Source of the DNA: Alphaproteobacteria bacterium
GTDB taxonomy: Bacteria > Pseudomonadota > Alphaproteobacteria > UBA6615
Reading direction: 5' to 3'
NCBI GenBank assembly: GCA_039980135.1
Contig: JBDXCV010000013.1
Location: forward strand, 1-64,000
Length of the DNA stretch: 64,000 bases
Below the pieces are notes generated by a model. It was not told where the DNA came from, ran no database searches, and saw only the letters and a program-made list of their open reading frames with translations. This document shows, piece by piece, positions 44,998-53,535 of this stretch. The position numbers were made by a program, and so were the translations under genes. Every line of letters begins with the position of its first letter. Position 1 is the stretch's first letter.

Positions 44998-45747
44998 ATG
45001 ACGTATTGCGTTGGGCTTCGCCTGCAGGATGGTCTGGTCATGCTGTCGGACACGCGCACCAATGCGGGCGTGGACAACATCTCGACCTTCAAGAAGATGC
45101 ACCTGTTCGCGTCCCCGGGAGAGCGGGTAATCGTGATTATGACGGCCGGTAACCTGGCCATTGCCCAGTCTGTCATTAACCTGCTCGAAGAGGGAATCGA
45201 GGACGAGAAGACGGGCAACGTCGAGACCCTGTTGAATGTGCCGACGATGTTTCAGGCAGCCCAACTCGTCGGGACGGCGGTGCGTCAGGCCTATGAGGTG
45301 GATCACGAGGCGCTCGAGGCGCAGGACGTGAAGTTCGATGTGTCCCTGTTGCTGGGCGGCCAGATCGCGGATCGGAGTTTGCGGCTTTTTCAGATCTATA
45401 GCGCGGGGAACTTCGTCGAGGCGACCGAAGACACGGCGTTCCTGCAGATCGGGGAGCACAAATACGGCAAGCCGATCCTCGACCGCGCCGCGACCTATGA
45501 TACCGGCCTGTCCGATGCGGCGAAACTGGGTCTGATCTCGATGGATTCCACCCTGCGCAGTAACCTGACCGTCGGCATGCCGGTTGACCTGTTGATCTAT
45601 CGCAAGGATTCGCTCGAGGTAATGGTCGAGCGCCGGATCCATGAGGACGACGCGTATTTTCAGACGATCCGCAGCGGTTGGTCGACGGCATTGCGCGACG
45701 CCTATCAGACATTGCCGCCGCCGCCCTGGACCAACGGCCAGGGTTGA
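44998..45747 (+). CDS. Anbu proteasome-like peptidase
   Basis: A 249-residue Ntn-hydrolase of the proteasome-beta superfamily (COG3484). After Met removal the protein starts with Thr1 (MTYCVGLRLQDG). Asp17 (LSDTRTNAG) and Lys32 (STFKKMHLF) complete the expected catalytic set. Anbu assembles into open helical or ring-like oligomers in studied species. Its substrate is unknown. It is the last gene of the ATP-grasp, alpha-E, glutaminase, transglutaminase, Anbu set and is convergent with dnaE2. Confidence 0.95.
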   Translation: MTYCVGLRLQDGLVMLSDTRTNAGVDNISTFKKMHLFASPGERVIVIMTAGNLAIAQSVINLLEEGIEDEKTGNVETLLNVPTMFQAAQLVGTAVRQAYEVDHEALEAQDVKFDVSLLLGGQIADRSLRLFQIYSAGNFVEATEDTAFLQIGEHKYGKPILDRAATYDTGLSDAAKLGLISMDSTLRSNLTVGMPVDLLIYRKDSLEVMVERRIHEDDAYFQTIRSGWSTALRDAYQTLPPPPWTNGQG

Positions 45748-45770
45748 CCCGTCTTCGTCGCGGTTTCCGT

Positions 45771-48700
45771 TTAGTGAAAATTCCGCGACTTGATCGCGAT
45801 ATGGGTATTGCGCGGGTGGCGCCATAGCGAGGGTTTGGCGAGTTTGCGACCGCTCTCCTGTGCCTGACGTGGATCCGGCCGGGTGCCGTACTTGATCTCG
45901 TCGGCGCGGGCCCACGCATTGTCGAATTCCCGCGGCTCGCTTGTGCTGCCGTCGCCGAGCGCGTCGAGCCGGTCCGACAGGTCGGTGATGTCTTCGGCAA
46001 TCAGATGGGTGACGATGCCCTCGCGCTGCAGTTTGCCCCGGATCTTCACCAGCCGTGACGACAGCACCACCTTGCGAAAACGCTCGAAAACGTCCGGCCA
46101 GACGATGACGTTGGCCACGCCGGTCTCGTCCTCCAGGGTCAGGAAGATCACGCCCTTGGCGGTGCCGGGCCGCTGGCGGACAAGAATGAGTCCGACCGTG
46201 GTCAGGCGCTGATTGTTGGGGCGTTCGCGCAGTTCGCGGGCCGGTACGGCGTGCATGGATGCCAGTTCGTCACGCAAAAGCCCCACCGGGTGGTGCTTCA
46301 GGGACATGCGGATCGATGCATAGTCATTGGCGACGACCTCGCCGGCGGTCTCGTCGGGCAGCGTGATCGATGGCTCGGGAATCGCGTCACGTGCCTCGGC
46401 TGCGGCGAACAGGGGCAGGGCGGCGGCGGTCTCGCGGCCGTTGTGTCCGAGCGCCCGGATCGCCCACAGGGCCGCGCGCCGCGCCAGCCCGAGCGAGTCA
46501 AACCCGCCGGCCTCGGCGAGTGCGACCAGCGCGGCCGTGTTGATGTTGGTGCGGCGCCAGACATCCTCGACCGAGACGTAGCCTTCATCCGGGCGCGCGT
46601 CCGCCACTGCCTCGGCGGCCTCGCGGTTAAGGGATTTGATCTGCCGGTAACCGAGGCGGAGCGCGTGGCTGTCTGACTCAGGGCTAACTGGCCCCTCTCC
46701 CGTGGGGAGAGGGGTTTGGGGTGAGGGTGGCGACTGTTCCGGTGGCCGCTCGGCGGCATCGTAAACTCTCACCCGGCTCGCATTGCTCGCCACCCTCTCC
46801 CTCAGGGATAGGGTTTCTTCTGTCGGCTCCAGCCGGTTGTCCCACAGGGAATGGTTCACGTCGGGGCCGCGCACCTCGACGCCATGCTCGCGCGCGTCGC
46901 GCACGATCTGGGCGGGGGCGTAGAAGCCCATGGGCTGGCTGTTGAGCAGGGCGGCGGCGAAGACATCCGGGTAGTGGCATTTGAGCCAGGACGAGATGTA
47001 GACCAGCAGCGCGAAGGACGCCGCGTGGCTCTCGGGGAAGCCATACTCGCCGAAGCCCTCGATCTGGCGGAAGCAACGCTCGGCGAAGTCGCGGTCATAG
47101 CCCCGTTCGGCCATGCCATCGACCATCTTGGCGTGGAAGGTATGGATGGTGCCGGTCTTGCGGAAGGTCGCCATGGCGCGCCGCAGCTGGTCGGCCTCGC
47201 CGGGGGTGAACCCGGCGGCGGTGATGGCGATCTGCATTGCCTGTTCCTGAAACAAGGGAACACCAAGCGTCTTGCCGAGAACGTCTTCAAGTTCCTTGGA
47301 GGGGAATTCGACCGTCTCCAGCCCGTCGCGGCGGCGGATATAGGGATGCACCATGTCGCCCTGGATCGGGCCGGGGCGGATGATCGCCACCTCGATCACC
47401 AGATCGTAGAAGTTGCGCGGCTTCATGCGCGGCAGGAAGGCCATCTGGGCCCGGCTCTCGACCTGGAACACGCCGAGGGAATCCGCTTGACCCAGCATGT
47501 CGTAGACCGCCGGGTCCTCGGGCGGGACGTCCGCCAGCTCGAGCGGACGGTCATAGTGGTCGGCGAGCAGGGTGAAGGCCTTGCGGATGCAGGTCAGCAT
47601 CCCGAGCGCCAGCACGTCGATCTTGAGGATGCCCAGTGCGTCGAGATCGTCCTTGTCCCATTCGATGACCGTGCGGTCGTCCATCGCCGCGTTCTCGATG
47701 GGCACCAGCGCGTCCAGCCGCTCGCGGGTGATGACGAACCCGCCGACATGCTGGGACAGGTGCCGTGGAAAGCCGATCAGCTCGCGGGTCAGGCGCAGCG
47801 CCATGCTCAGCCGGTTGTCGGCCGGGTCCAGCCCCAGCGAACGCACCACCTCGTCAGGCACGCCCTCGTTTGACCAGCCCCAGACATGGCCCGACAGGGC
47901 GGCGACCGTGTCCTCGGTCAGCCCCAGCGCCTTGCCGACCTCACGCAGGGCCGAGCGCGAACGGTAGCTGATCACCGTGGCGGCCAGCCCGGCGCGGTGA
48001 CGGCCATATTTGGCGTAGATATACTGGATTACCTCTTCGCGGCGCTCATGCTCGAAATCGACATCGATATCGGGCGGCTCGTTGCGCTCGGCGGAGATGA
48101 ACCGCTCGAACAGCAGGTCCAGCCGGTCCGGGTCGACCGCGGTGATGCCGAGGCAGAAGCACACGGCAGAATTCGCTGCCGATCCGCGGCCCTGGCACAA
48201 AATCTCCTGTGAGCGGGCAAACCGGACGATATCGTGCACCGTCAGGAAGTAGGCGGCGTAGCGCAGCTCGGCGATCAGGGTGAGCTCATGCTCAAGCTGG
48301 GCGCGGACTTTCGTGGAAATGCCGTTGGGATAGCGATCTGCGGCACCGCGCCAGGTCAGCCGCGCCAGTTCGGCATCCGGCGTGCGTCCGGCGGCGACCG
48401 GCTCGGCAGGGTATTCGTAGCGCAACTCATCGAGGGAAAAGCGGCATTTCGCGGCGATCTCGCCCGTCCGTGCGATGGCATCGGGATAATCGCGGAACAG
48501 GCGGGCTATCTCGGTAGCGGGTTTCAGGTGGCGCTCGGCGTTGACCGCCAGGCGGCGGCCCGCATTGTCGATGGTGCAATGTTCGCGGATGCAGGTGACG
48601 ACGTCGGCGAGCGCGCGCCGTTCGACGGCGTGATAACGCACATCGTTGGTGGCCACGAGGGGTGTGGCGCAGGCGTGCGCGATGGCGGCCAGCCGGGCGA

Positions 48701-49232
48701 GCCGCCTTGTGTCGTCACCCCGATAAAGATGGCTGGCGGCGAGATAAGTTTCTGATTCAAGTTCGCCCGATAGACGATTCAAAAAGCTGGAAAAAACCTC
48801 TGTAGCGGATTCCGTCAGATCGTCGGGCGGGAGCGCGATCAGAATCTGCCCCGCGCCGCATATGAACACCCCGTCAGGGTTGGTCAGGTCGGCGATCGTC
48901 AGGTGGCACTGGGCCTTTTCGGCCCGGCGTTTGCCCAGGGTCAGAAGCTGCGAAAGGCGGCTGTAAGCCGCCTTGTCCGTCGGCAGGCAGAGCAGGGACG
49001 GGCTCGCGTCCATGAAATCCAGCCGGGTGCCGACGATTGCCCGAATTCGGGCCTGTTTGGCTCCCAGGTGCCCGCGCACCACGCCGGCCAGCGTGTTGCG
49101 GTCGGTGATGGCAACCGCAGGATGCCCCAGTTCGGCGGCCCGCGCGGCGAGTTCTTCCGGGTGGGCCGCCCCCTCCAGGAACGAAAAATTGCTCGTCACC
49201 TGAAGTTCGACATAGGTGGGAACGTCGGTCAC
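45771..49232 (-). CDS. dnaE2: Error-prone DNA polymerase DnaE2 (ImuC) with repeat-derived insertion
   Basis: A 1153-residue C-family polymerase. The PHP domain is at the N-terminus (FSFLEGAAHPEELAARAAEL), the polymerase Asp pair in PPDIDVDFEHERREEV, and IIRPGPIQGDMVHPYIRRR is a hallmark. A C-terminal OB-fold covers about residues 1010-1090. Between NRLEP and RLGYRQIKSL (about residues 804-847) there is an extra segment containing SPQTPLPTGEG, the translation of an intergenic-type repeat; the frame stays open. It performs lesion bypass with ImuA and ImuB. The imuAB promoter is SOS-controlled. Between imuB and dnaE2 lies a strong palindrome. Confidence 0.95.
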   Translation of the reverse strand: MTDVPTYVELQVTSNFSFLEGAAHPEELAARAAELGHPAVAITDRNTLAGVVRGHLGAKQARIRAIVGTRLDFMDASPSLLCLPTDKAAYSRLSQLLTLGKRRAEKAQCHLTIADLTNPDGVFICGAGQILIALPPDDLTESATEVFSSFLNRLSGELESETYLAASHLYRGDDTRRLARLAAIAHACATPLVATNDVRYHAVERRALADVVTCIREHCTIDNAGRRLAVNAERHLKPATEIARLFRDYPDAIARTGEIAAKCRFSLDELRYEYPAEPVAAGRTPDAELARLTWRGAADRYPNGISTKVRAQLEHELTLIAELRYAAYFLTVHDIVRFARSQEILCQGRGSAANSAVCFCLGITAVDPDRLDLLFERFISAERNEPPDIDVDFEHERREEVIQYIYAKYGRHRAGLAATVISYRSRSALREVGKALGLTEDTVAALSGHVWGWSNEGVPDEVVRSLGLDPADNRLSMALRLTRELIGFPRHLSQHVGGFVITRERLDALVPIENAAMDDRTVIEWDKDDLDALGILKIDVLALGMLTCIRKAFTLLADHYDRPLELADVPPEDPAVYDMLGQADSLGVFQVESRAQMAFLPRMKPRNFYDLVIEVAIIRPGPIQGDMVHPYIRRRDGLETVEFPSKELEDVLGKTLGVPLFQEQAMQIAITAAGFTPGEADQLRRAMATFRKTGTIHTFHAKMVDGMAERGYDRDFAERCFRQIEGFGEYGFPESHAASFALLVYISSWLKCHYPDVFAAALLNSQPMGFYAPAQIVRDAREHGVEVRGPDVNHSLWDNRLEPTEETLSLRERVASNASRVRVYDAAERPPEQSPPSPQTPLPTGEGPVSPESDSHALRLGYRQIKSLNREAAEAVADARPDEGYVSVEDVWRRTNINTAALVALAEAGGFDSLGLARRAALWAIRALGHNGRETAAALPLFAAAEARDAIPEPSITLPDETAGEVVANDYASIRMSLKHHPVGLLRDELASMHAVPARELRERPNNQRLTTVGLILVRQRPGTAKGVIFLTLEDETGVANVIVWPDVFERFRKVVLSSRLVKIRGKLQREGIVTHLIAEDITDLSDRLDALGDGSTSEPREFDNAWARADEIKYGTRPDPRQAQESGRKLAKPSLWRHPRNTHIAIKSRNFH
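46690..46822. repeat. Repeat-derived segment inside dnaE2
   Basis: The + strand reads CCCCTCTCCCGTGGGGAGAG (46692-46711), followed by GGGTTTGGGGTGAGGGTGGC, and at the far end GCCACCCTCTCCCTCAGGGA. This is the hallmark of a dispersed intergenic palindromic repeat known from many proteobacteria. Here it lies in frame within the polymerase gene and is translated. The outer boundaries are approximate. Confidence 0.75.
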
Positions 49233-49244
49233 TGGTTTGATTTC

Positions 49245-49312
49245 CGGGCGGGTTTAAAACCCGCCCCTACAGGCCCGTGATTCTGTGTAGGGGCGGGTCT
49301 GCGACCCGCCCG
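49245..49312. repeat. Palindromic repeat between imuB and dnaE2
   Basis: CGGGCGGGTTTAAAACCCGC begins at 49245. GGGGCGGGTCTGCGACCCGC closes the element near 49312. Both halves are themselves palindromic, and the inner CCCCTACA and TGTAGGGG pair across the centre. It fills most of the 100-base gap between the imuB stop and the dnaE2 start. On the transcript it would form a very stable structure just before the dnaE2 start. A fragment of a similar repeat (GGGCGGGTTTGAAGTCCGC) lies at about 55750. Confidence 0.85.
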
Positions 49313-49332
49313 CATGGAAGTGACAGGTTTTC

Positions 49333-51006
49333 TCATCCGAACAGCCCGTGCAGGAACCAGCGGGGCGGTGTGTCGGCAGAAATCCGGTCATACAGCCCCT
49401 CGCGATAGAGCCAGAAACGGCGGCCGTCCGTGTCCTCGACCCGGTAATAGTCGCGGGTGTCCCGGTCGAGGACGTTTGTGTTGCCGCCTGTTTCGGGTTG
49501 GCGCCACCATTCGGGCTCGATCCGCTCCGGTCCTTCGGCGCGGGTGATCCGGTGGGTGTGCCCGCGCCAGCGAAACAGGACCGGCGGGTCGTCGGGCACG
49601 GGGGCCATGGCCTCGACCTCTTCGGGGCGGGCCAAAAGGCGCGGCGGCCGGGGCTGGGGTGTTTGCCAATTGCCATCCGCGGCGGCGGACGGCGAAGTCA
49701 ATGCGGACGCACCTTCCTGCACCCGCTCGGGCAGATGGGTCTCGCGGGCCCGGAAGCGCATCACATTGTCGGGCCCGAGACGCCCGGCGAGCCTGTCCAC
49801 CAGGCGTTCCAGGGCGGCGGGGTCGCTGTCGCGGCCGCCGACCAACCGGGTTTGGGCGGCGCGCAGCGGCTCGGTGACCACCGCAGCGAGGGTGAGGGTC
49901 TCGACCATGGCCTCGGCGGCTGCGCTGAGCGGGTCGGGGGCGGACGTCGGCGGTTCGGGCAGGCGTTCAAGCTGTTCGCCCAGGAGACGCATCAGGTGAT
50001 CGGGGTCGTGGCTCGCCCGGCTGGTGCCGGCCATGATCGTGTCGACCCGCCCGCCGACCCGGTAGAGGCACAGCTCCAGCCGGCGCGCGCCGCGCTCGGC
50101 CCGGGCGAGGCGATTACACAGCGCCTCGAGCAGGTTGCGGGCGGCAGCCGCGATATGTTCCTCGCGGCCCAGCGCCTCGGCAAACGCGGTGCGCAGCCGC
50201 CAGACCGGGGCGGGTGCGCGGGGGGAAATGGGTTCATCGACCCGCCCCAGGGCCTGATCCAGACGGCGGGCGGGCAATTCCCCGAACCGGCGCGCGAGCC
50301 CGGCACGTGGGAGTGCTGCCAGATCACCCACATTGCGCAGCCCGAGGCGCTCCAGCCCGTCGAGGATGTCCGATGGCAGGCGGAGTGCGGCGTTGGGGAA
50401 GGGCGCGAGCCGGGCGGCATGTCCGCCTTCGGGAAAGATCACGCAGCGCGCCTTGCCGGGTTTACCGAAACGCGCCGCGGCCCAGGCGGCCCCCACCGTA
50501 TCGGCGAGGCCGGCGCGCGCGGTGTAGCCGATGGTGGCCAGGCGTTTCGTCATATCCTCGAGCATCGCGGCCTCGCCGCCGAATAGATGCGCGCAGCCGG
50601 ACACATCCAGCCAGATACCCGCCGCGCCGCCGGTCTCCAGCCCGGAAGGCGCGGTCCAGGGCGTGTAGCGGGTGCACCAGGCGGCGATCCGCTCGAGGGT
50701 CGCGCTGTCGCCGTCTGGGTCTGCGTCATGGACGGCGACATCGGGCAGCAGCGCACGGGCGTCGGCGAGGGTCTGGCCCGGAGACAGCCCGGCCTTCTGG
50801 GCTGCCAGGGTCACCGCGCTGAGACGAATGGCACCCCCCTCGGGCATCGTCATCACCAATACAGGCTCCGAAACCGGATCAGGCCGTGCGGCGTTGCGCG
50901 ACTGGCCTTGCATCTGCTGTTTCAGGCTGCGCTGGCAGCGATCGGTCGCGAAGCGGGGGAACCAGAGCGAAACCACCCGACGTTTGGGGTTTATCCTGTC
51001 CGTCAT
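49333..51006 (-). CDS. imuB: ImuB, Y-family polymerase-like mutasome subunit
   Basis: A 557-residue protein. The N-terminus RRVVSLWFPRFATDRCQRS is the ImuB signature, so the start at 51006 (MTDRINPKR) is chosen even though it lies 128 bases inside imuA. Later GIWLDVSGCAHLFGGEAAML and RLERLGLRNVGDLAALPRAG (helix-hairpin-helix) follow. ImuB resembles Y-family polymerases but lacks the full catalytic acidic set and acts as the hub linking DnaE2, ImuA and the beta clamp. It is co-transcribed with imuA from an SOS promoter. Confidence 0.93.
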   Translation of the reverse strand: MTDRINPKRRVVSLWFPRFATDRCQRSLKQQMQGQSRNAARPDPVSEPVLVMTMPEGGAIRLSAVTLAAQKAGLSPGQTLADARALLPDVAVHDADPDGDSATLERIAAWCTRYTPWTAPSGLETGGAAGIWLDVSGCAHLFGGEAAMLEDMTKRLATIGYTARAGLADTVGAAWAAARFGKPGKARCVIFPEGGHAARLAPFPNAALRLPSDILDGLERLGLRNVGDLAALPRAGLARRFGELPARRLDQALGRVDEPISPRAPAPVWRLRTAFAEALGREEHIAAAARNLLEALCNRLARAERGARRLELCLYRVGGRVDTIMAGTSRASHDPDHLMRLLGEQLERLPEPPTSAPDPLSAAAEAMVETLTLAAVVTEPLRAAQTRLVGGRDSDPAALERLVDRLAGRLGPDNVMRFRARETHLPERVQEGASALTSPSAAADGNWQTPQPRPPRLLARPEEVEAMAPVPDDPPVLFRWRGHTHRITRAEGPERIEPEWWRQPETGGNTNVLDRDTRDYYRVEDTDGRRFWLYREGLYDRISADTPPRWFLHGLFG

Positions 51007-51745
51007 CTCTCCATTCCAGTTGCCAGCTTCGGGGTCGTCCGCCCCGGGCGCGCAGCAGGTCCGCCTGCCAGCGCACAGCCCCGGGCAGGTTTGAATATTC
51101 AGGCGGGCCACCCGGTAACGCGGCGATCCGCCAGCGACTGACGCTGGCGGTCGGGGGCAGGGCTGCAAGGTCACGACGCAGCAGCAGGCCCATCCCGCCA
51201 CCGGTTTCGGCGGCGAGCTGCAGGCGGCGGCTGGCGGTGAGGTCCATCGCCTCGATTTCCGCGCAGACCAGTCCGACCGTCGGCGCGCGCAGCGCTTCCT
51301 CCATGGCCCAGAGCGCCGTCGCGGCGAAATCACCGCCGGGCGGTACCCGCACCGCAATGAGGTCAGACGGGTCGAGGCCGAACCCGGCGAGCCCCGGCGC
51401 GTAGAGGCTCTCTCGCGGGCCGGTGCGAGGCGCGATCCAGACGATTGGCCGCGCGCGGGTATGCTGGGCCTTGCCGGCGAGCGCGGCGGCGAAGGCCGTG
51501 ACCGCACCGTTCAGCGCGCCGCCGATCTTGGTGGTGCTGTTGGAGGTGGGCGGGTCGCCGTCGAGGAGTTCATGGACCGCCCCCGCCGCAAGCCCGCCCC
51601 AGGGCAGATGATCGTCGATCTCGGAGACTCCCAGGGGCAGGCAGTCGTCCGGGCATTCATCATCATGCGGACTCCCGCTGCCGCCGCGCTCGATGGCGGC
51701 GATGCGGCTGCGCAGCCGCTGGAGGAGTTGGGGATCCGCCGGCAC
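50879..51745 (-). CDS. imuA: ImuA, RecA-like mutasome subunit
   Basis: A 288-residue RecA/SulA-like protein. Segments are GVSEIDDHLPWGGLAAGAVHELL, here only partly RecA-like, PIVWIAPRTGPRESLYAPGL and LVCAEIEAMDLTASRRLQLA. The GTG at 51745 is preferred to a TTG at 51769. The TTG is only about four bases from the LexA box, whereas GGAG lies some ten bases before the GTG. The last 128 bases overlap imuB in another frame. Its role is to support lesion bypass with ImuB and DnaE2. Confidence 0.9.
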   Translation of the reverse strand: MPADPQLLQRLRSRIAAIERGGSGSPHDDECPDDCLPLGVSEIDDHLPWGGLAAGAVHELLDGDPPTSNSTTKIGGALNGAVTAFAAALAGKAQHTRARPIVWIAPRTGPRESLYAPGLAGFGLDPSDLIAVRVPPGGDFAATALWAMEEALRAPTVGLVCAEIEAMDLTASRRLQLAAETGGGMGLLLRRDLAALPPTASVSRWRIAALPGGPPEYSNLPGAVRWQADLLRARGGRPRSWQLEWRDDGQDKPQTSGGFALVPPLRDRSLPAQPETADARPVAQRRTA

Positions 51746-51772
51746 CGTTGCTGTGCTCCGTTCTCGCAAAAC

Positions 51773-51812
51773 GTTCTTATTTTGTTCTAATTTTCGAGGG
51801 CGGGAGAGTCAA
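51773..51812 (-). promoter_or_regulatory. SOS promoter of imuA-imuB with LexA box
   Basis: On the + strand GTTC (51773-51776), seven bases, then GTTC (51784-51787) is a perfect alphaproteobacterial LexA box. Read on the minus strand, TTGACT (51812-51807), a 17-base spacer and TAGAAC (51789-51784) form a near-consensus sigma-70 promoter whose -10 overlaps the box, so LexA binding would block RNA polymerase. Confidence 0.9.
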
Positions 51813-51868
51813 AGCGGAGTGCAGGCGTGCACTGAGTCTTTTCAAATGTGCCTAATCCCCACGATTGC

Positions 51869-52597
51869 CTACGTTTCCGGCTGAGTGGCTATATCCCAAG
51901 CATATTGTTCAAACACTGGGTCAGGAATCGCTAAGACAGTCTCATGGGTCAGTATTTGTCGAACTATCGATATCGAGGCTTGAATGGATATCGCAACATG
52001 TCCCCAACCAGCGCAATGGACGGCTTCCCCGTCAACAAATTCGAATTCCACGTCGTTGACCGTAATTGTTGAGGAAGTGCCGTGATGAATACCGTTTGCA
52101 TGCCTTGAGTTTCGAAGAATTGCTGGCAGATAGATGAGTGATTGGCAATCAGCCGGGTTCTCTAAATCGAGGTGCTCAATCAGCGTTTTTGTCGTGTTCC
52201 AGAATCCTCGAACCTCATCAAGGTTTAGCTCTGTACGTATTCTTCGGAGCATGTTTTCGACCTGAAACTGAAACTCAGTCAGTACAGCGTGGCGCTCATA
52301 TTTTTCAATTATGTCGGCTGCATCTTGTGCAGAGCCGCCGGTAAAACCGGTAAGGTTCAAAAAATCGACTGCCGACATACGGTTTTCTTCGCCAGTACAA
52401 AGAATATTCAAAATCAGCCCCGACTTAATGAGAGCCACTTTAATATTCGAAAGCCCGACGCCTCTTGCATCTTCATTAGAGACCCCAATCTCGTCCTTTA
52501 GATTTTGAACTTCTTGGCCTAATGCGGCCAAAAACTCGGCACAATGTCGATAGGAGTTAGGCATCTGCGTCATGGTGTCCTGCTCGGTTATCTCCAT
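51869..52597 (-). CDS. Hypothetical protein, low-GC gene
   Basis: A 242-residue soluble protein with no signal peptide or membrane segment. The N-terminal half is helical (EFLAALGQEVQNLKDEIGVS, then NMLRRIRTELNLDEVRGFWN). The C-terminal part is mixed and includes NGIHHGTSSTITVNDVEFEF and DGEAVHCAGWGHVAISIQAS. I do not recognise a family. Base composition is visibly lower in GC than its neighbours and codon use is more relaxed, consistent with recent acquisition. A Met at residue 9 (52573) is an alternative start. It lies upstream of the imuA promoter on the same strand and ends about 60 bases before it. Confidence 0.75.
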   Translation of the reverse strand: MEITEQDTMTQMPNSYRHCAEFLAALGQEVQNLKDEIGVSNEDARGVGLSNIKVALIKSGLILNILCTGEENRMSAVDFLNLTGFTGGSAQDAADIIEKYERHAVLTEFQFQVENMLRRIRTELNLDEVRGFWNTTKTLIEHLDLENPADCQSLIYLPAILRNSRHANGIHHGTSSTITVNDVEFEFVDGEAVHCAGWGHVAISIQASISIVRQILTHETVLAIPDPVFEQYAWDIATQPET

Positions 52598-52696
52598 TTT
52601 CTTAACTTGGCAAATGAGCGAGTCAACCTAACGGTGCAAGGAGCCCCCACACAAACGTGACTGTGGAGGGTGCGGTGCGCCGCGCATTATGGGGTG

Positions 52697-53524
52697 ATGA
52701 GCAGACTTCAAAGATATGCCGGCGCGATGCTGACGGTCGCCTTGCTGCTGGCCGGCGAGGCGGTACACGCGCAAGCGTTCGAATGGGTGCGCATCGGCGA
52801 CGCCGACGGATTTGGTTTCACCAACACAGCCGCACTTGGCCGCCCCATTCAGGGGGTCGGGCCCGGACCCGCCGACACCAACGCCAACGGAATCCTGGAG
52901 CCGGACGAGTTCCTGCCCGACCTGAACCGGGACGGCGGGGTCTGGTACCGGGGCGAGGATAATTTCGACAACCGTTCGGACGCCGAACGCGCCGACGCGG
53001 GCCATGCCTGCCGGGGTTGCCTCGCCATCGGCAACAAGACCCGGGGTTCCAACTGGACGGATTTATCCCTGTCACCCACGGCCCCGGCAGACGACTGGCC
53101 GGATCTGAACGGCCCGGACATCCCCAACAGCGCCGCGTTCGTGTTCGACTTCACGGTGCATGCCGAGGCCATCGTCCAGGGCACGCAGATGTTCTTCAAT
53201 CTGGTGTTCGGCGACTACGACATCGACCCGGCGGTGGTGTTCGTGCGGTTCAGGAACGCGCCGCCTCGCGTGTTGCGTATTCCCAACCAGCGAATCCGCA
53301 ACGTCGATGGGCTGATTCAGGCGCGCACGACGCGGCTGCCCTTCGACGACGTCTTTACCCGCGATGCCGACGACAACTGGCACGGTTTCCTGACGGTGGT
53401 CTTTGACGCGCCGATCGATCCGTTCACGGCCTTCGATTATGTGGAGCTGAGCCTGGATGCCGGTTTTTCGGCGCAGCTGAATGCGCCCCAAACAGGTCCG
53501 ATCCGCCAGACCGATAACGGATAA
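52697..53524 (+). CDS. Secreted protein with EF-hand-like loop, function unknown
   Basis: A 275-residue protein from the ATG at 52697, preceded by GGGG. MSRLQRYAGAMLTVALLLAG followed by EAVHAQA is a clear Sec signal peptide cleaved near residue 26. DTNANGILEPDEF (about residues 58-70) matches an EF-hand/dockerin-type calcium loop, followed by DLNRDGG. A CRGC pair lies near residue 103. The rest is rich in beta strands (FVFDFTVHAEAIVQGTQMFF). No family is recognised. It should be periplasmic or extracellular and calcium-binding. Confidence 0.82.
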   Translation: MSRLQRYAGAMLTVALLLAGEAVHAQAFEWVRIGDADGFGFTNTAALGRPIQGVGPGPADTNANGILEPDEFLPDLNRDGGVWYRGEDNFDNRSDAERADAGHACRGCLAIGNKTRGSNWTDLSLSPTAPADDWPDLNGPDIPNSAAFVFDFTVHAEAIVQGTQMFFNLVFGDYDIDPAVVFVRFRNAPPRVLRIPNQRIRNVDGLIQARTTRLPFDDVFTRDADDNWHGFLTVVFDAPIDPFTAFDYVELSLDAGFSAQLNAPQTGPIRQTDNG

Positions 53525-53535
53525 ACCCCAAAAGC

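Noticed and set aside
51766-51776. A second LexA half-site formed by GTTC at 51760 and GTTC at 51773
   Set aside because: The spacing is nine bases instead of seven, so only the 51773/51784 pair fits the known box.
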